The position numbers and the translations under genes are program-made. A stretch of DNA of 64,000 nt from contig NZ_JARPQB010000012.1 of NCBI RefSeq assembly GCF_029478665.1, positions 1 through 64,000 of the forward strand, in the 5' to 3' direction. This document shows, in pieces, positions 61,764 to 64,000 of the stretch (the first letter of the stretch is position 1; every line of letters starts with the position of its first letter). The notes under the pieces are model-generated. The model made no database searches. It worked only from the letters and a program-made list of their open reading frames with translations, and had not been told where the DNA came from. The DNA comes from Pseudomonas entomophila. Its GTDB lineage: Bacteria; Pseudomonadota; Gammaproteobacteria; Pseudomonadales; Pseudomonadaceae.

Positions 61764-61813
61764 CTTCGCCGGCAAGCCGGCTCCTACAGGTGGGAGCCGG
61801 CTTGCCGGCGAAG
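61764..61813. repeat. Paired REP element (GCCGGC variant)
   Basis: cttcgccggcaagccggctcc and ggagccggcttgccggcgaag, a 21-bp perfect inverted repeat around about 8 bases, just after the prpD stop. Confidence 0.9.
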
Positions 61814-61824
61814 GGGGCGGAACG

Positions 61825-61859
61825 AAAAAGCCCCGGTATTGCTACCGGGGCTTTCTTTT
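61825..61859. terminator. Bidirectional terminator
   Basis: AAAAGCCCCGGTA and TACCGGGGCTTT arms with A- and T-runs on either side, between the convergent prpD and acnB genes. Confidence 0.9.
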
Positions 61860-61876
61860 ACAGCGTACTGCTCAGC

Positions 61877-64000
61877 TTACGCCTGGACCACCGGGATCTT
61901 GGCGTTGGCCGCGGCTTCGCGGAACTCGGCGATCTGGTCGAAGCTCAGGTAGCGGTAGACGTCGGCAGCCATGCTGTCGATGTCTTTCGCGTACTGCATG
62001 TACTCCTCGACGGTCGGCAGCTTGCCGATGATCGAAGCGACTGCGGCCAGTTCGGCCGAGGCCAGGTACACGTTGGTCGCGTCGCCCAGGCGGTTCGGGA
62101 AGTTACGGGTCGAGGTGGAGACCACGGTCGAACCGGTCTGCACACGTGCCTGGTTACCCATGCACAGCGAGCAGCCTGGCATTTCCATGCGCGCGCCAGC
62201 CTTGCCGTAGATGCCGTAGTAGCCTTCCTCGGTCAGCTGGTGGGCGTCCATCTTGGTTGGCGGGGCCAGCCACAGGCGGGTCGGGATACCGCCCTTGACC
62301 TTGTCCAGCAGCTTGCCGGCGGCGCGGAAGTGGCCGATGTTGGTCATGCACGAACCGATGAACACTTCGTCGATCTTCTCGCCCTGTACCGAAGACAGCA
62401 GGCGGGCATCGTCCGGGTCGTTCGGTGCGCAGAGCACAGGCTCTTTCACGTCGGCCAGGTCGATCTCGATGATCTCGGCGTATTCGGCGTCTGCGTCAGC
62501 CGACAGCAGCTCAGGCTTGGCCAGCCAGGCTTCCATCGCTTGCGCGCGGCGCTCCAGGGTGCGGGCATCGCCGTAGCCTTCGCCGATCATCCAGCGCAGC
62601 AGGGTGATGTTGGACTGCAGGTACTCGGCGATGGCCTTCTCTGGCAGCTTGATGGTGCAACCGGCGGCGGAGCGTTCGGCCGAGGCGTCGGACAGCTCGA
62701 AGGCTTGCTCGACGGTCAGGTCGTTCAGGCCTTCGATCTCCAGGATGCGGCCGGAGAAGGCGTTCTTCTTGCCTTTCTTCTCGACGGTCAGCAGGCCTTT
62801 CTGGATGGCGTAGTAAGGGATTGCATGCACCAGGTCACGCAGGGTGATGCCAGGCTGCAGCTTGCCCTTGAAGCGCACCAGGATCGACTCCGGCATGTCC
62901 AGCGGCATGACGCCGGTGGCGGCGGCGAAGGCCACCAGGCCGGAACCGGCCGGGAACGAGATGCCGATCGGGAAGCGGGTGTGCGAGTCGCCACCGGTAC
63001 CGACGGTGTCAGGCATCAGCATGCGGTTCAGCCAGCTGTGGATGATGCCGTCGCCCGGGCGCAGCGACACGCCGCCACGGGTGCGGATGAAGTCTGGCAG
63101 GGTGTGGTGGGTGGTGACGTCGATCGGCTTCGGATAGGCCGCGGTGTGGCAGAACGACTGCATCACCAGGTCAGCGGAGAAGCCCAGGCACGCCAGGTCT
63201 TTCAGCTCGTCGCGGGTCATCGGGCCAGTGGTGTCCTGGGAGCCGACGGTGGTCATCTTCGGCTCGCAGTAGGCACCTGGGCGCACGCCCTGGCCTTCCG
63301 GCAGGCCGCAGGCACGGCCGACCATCTTCTGCGCCAGGGTGAAGCCCTTGGTCGAAGCGGCAGGCTGCTCGGGTTTCTTGAACAGGTCCGAAGCACCCAG
63401 GCCCAGTTCGGCGCGGGCTTTCTCGGTCAGGCCACGGCCGACGATCAGCGGGATACGGCCACCGGCGCGGACTTCGTCCAGCAGTACTTCGGTCTTCAGC
63501 TCGAAGCTGGTGACCAGTTCGTCGCTGCCTTGACGGCGCACTTCGCCCTTGAACGGGTAGACGTCGATGACGTCGCCCATGCCCAGGTTGGTGCAGTCGA
63601 ATTCGATCGGCAGGGCGCCGGCGTCTTCCATGGTGTTGTAGAAGATCGGGGCGATCTTGGTGCCGAAGCAGAAGCCACCGGCGCGCTTGTTGGGGACGTA
63701 CGGGATGTCGTCGCCGAAGAACCACAGCACCGAGTTGGTGGCGGATTTACGCGAGGAACCGGTACCGACCACGTCGCCGACGTAGGCGACCGGGAAGCCC
63801 TTGGCTTTCACGGCTTCGATCTGGGCCAGCGGGCCGACCGAACCAGGCTGCGAAGGCTCGATGCCGTCGCGGGCCATCTTCAGCATGGCCAGGGCGTGCA
63901 GCGGGATGTCAGGGCGCGACCAGGCGTCCGGAGCAGGGGACAGGTCGTCGGTGTTGGTTTCGCCAGGCACCTTGAACACGGTCAGGGTGTACTTGTCGGC
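61877..64000 (-). CDS. acnB: Aconitate hydratase B (5' end beyond window)
   Basis: The visible 707 residues are the C-terminal part of bifunctional aconitase/2-methylisocitrate dehydratase AcnB; the reading frame runs off the window, and about 160 N-terminal residues (HEAT-like domain) are missing. The 4Fe-4S ligands are in [18 protein letters not shown] and [14 protein letters not shown]. Also seen are [21 protein letters not shown] and IASVVG-type closing segments. In the methylcitrate cycle AcnB can rehydrate 2-methylaconitate, so its place beside the prp operon is functional as well as positional. Confidence 0.95.
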   Translation of the reverse strand, partial: ADKYTLTVFKVPGETNTDDLSPAPDAWSRPDIPLHALAMLKMARDGIEPSQPGSVGPLAQIEAVKAKGFPVAYVGDVVGTGSSRKSATNSVLWFFGDDIPYVPNKRAGGFCFGTKIAPIFYNTMEDAGALPIEFDCTNLGMGDVIDVYPFKGEVRRQGSDELVTSFELKTEVLLDEVRAGGRIPLIVGRGLTEKARAELGLGASDLFKKPEQPAASTKGFTLAQKMVGRACGLPEGQGVRPGAYCEPKMTTVGSQDTTGPMTRDELKDLACLGFSADLVMQSFCHTAAYPKPIDVTTHHTLPDFIRTRGGVSLRPGDGIIHSWLNRMLMPDTVGTGGDSHTRFPIGISFPAGSGLVAFAAATGVMPLDMPESILVRFKGKLQPGITLRDLVHAIPYYAIQKGLLTVEKKGKKNAFSGRILEIEGLNDLTVEQAFELSDASAERSAAGCTIKLPEKAIAEYLQSNITLLRWMIGEGYGDARTLERRAQAMEAWLAKPELLSADADAEYAEIIEIDLADVKEPVLCAPNDPDDARLLSSVQGEKIDEVFIGSCMTNIGHFRAAGKLLDKVKGGIPTRLWLAPPTKMDAHQLTEEGYYGIYGKAGARMEMPGCSLCMGNQARVQTGSTVVSTSTRNFPNRLGDATNVYLASAELAAVASIIGKLPTVEEYMQYAKDIDSMAADVYRYLSFDQIAEFREAAANAKIPVVQA

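Overview
The window reads as a chromosomal segment of a fluorescent pseudomonad of the Pseudomonas putida group. The evidence is high GC, dense gene packing, and the gene order tig-clpP-clpX-lon-hupB-ppiD, oprI-aroF-panE-cysB-cysH-pabB, prpB-prpC-acnD-prpF-prpD-acnB. The short 'tgtaggagcgg...' REP-type palindromes that litter the intergenic spaces point the same way. No integrase, transposase, prophage or CRISPR array was seen; nearly everything is core genome.

Layout. (1) 1-4800: a truncated lipoprotein, a GNAT acetyltransferase, a cysteine hydrolase, two FCD-type GntR regulators with a DctA-like C4-dicarboxylate symporter, and a small XRE regulator. (2) 5052-8318: a two-gene redox/c-di-GMP motility module (Aer-like receptor plus PAS-GGDEF-EAL protein). 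(3) 8459-14366, all on the minus strand: a basic amino acid block (amidinotransferase-type hydrolase CtlX, ornithine cyclodeaminase, a four-gene polar amino acid ABC transporter, and an Lrp/AsnC regulator), with repeated 15-bp dyads upstream of two of the units. (4) 14660-17732: folD, four tRNAs (Arg-UCU, His, Leu-UAG, His), a methyltransferase and a small acidic protein. (5) 17800-26826: the protein quality-control cluster tig, clpP, clpX, lon, hupB, ppiD, with three sequences resembling sigma-32 promoters. (6) 26953-36356: patatin, lipoprotein, CHAD protein, thioesterase, membrane protein, chemoreceptor, tatD, lytic transglycosylase, DoxX, an unknown 102-residue protein behind a foldable leader, and greB. 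(7) 36456-46240: an FtsX-type ABC exporter divergent from the esterase tesA, an L,D-transpeptidase, the lipoprotein OprI, an acetyltransferase, DAHP synthase, a PilZ-like protein, ketopantoate reductase and a Usp protein. (8) 46367-52915: cysB, cysH, pabB, and a three-gene operon of a retropepsin-like protease, a transglutaminase-like 7TM protein and an ATP-grasp ligase whose biochemical purpose is not obvious. (9) 53115-64000: the 2-methylcitrate (propionate) operon under a GntR regulator with two flanking operators, then acnB (cut by the window end).

Regulatory and repeat architecture is the most informative non-coding content. REP-type palindromes sit in four consecutive spaces of the propionate operon, and some paired copies differ by compensatory changes that keep each hairpin intact. 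The best candidates for under-described biology are the protease/7TM/ATP-grasp operon (49858-52915), the structured leader with its 102-residue protein (35383-35789), and the Lrp-like dyad array (12190-14493).
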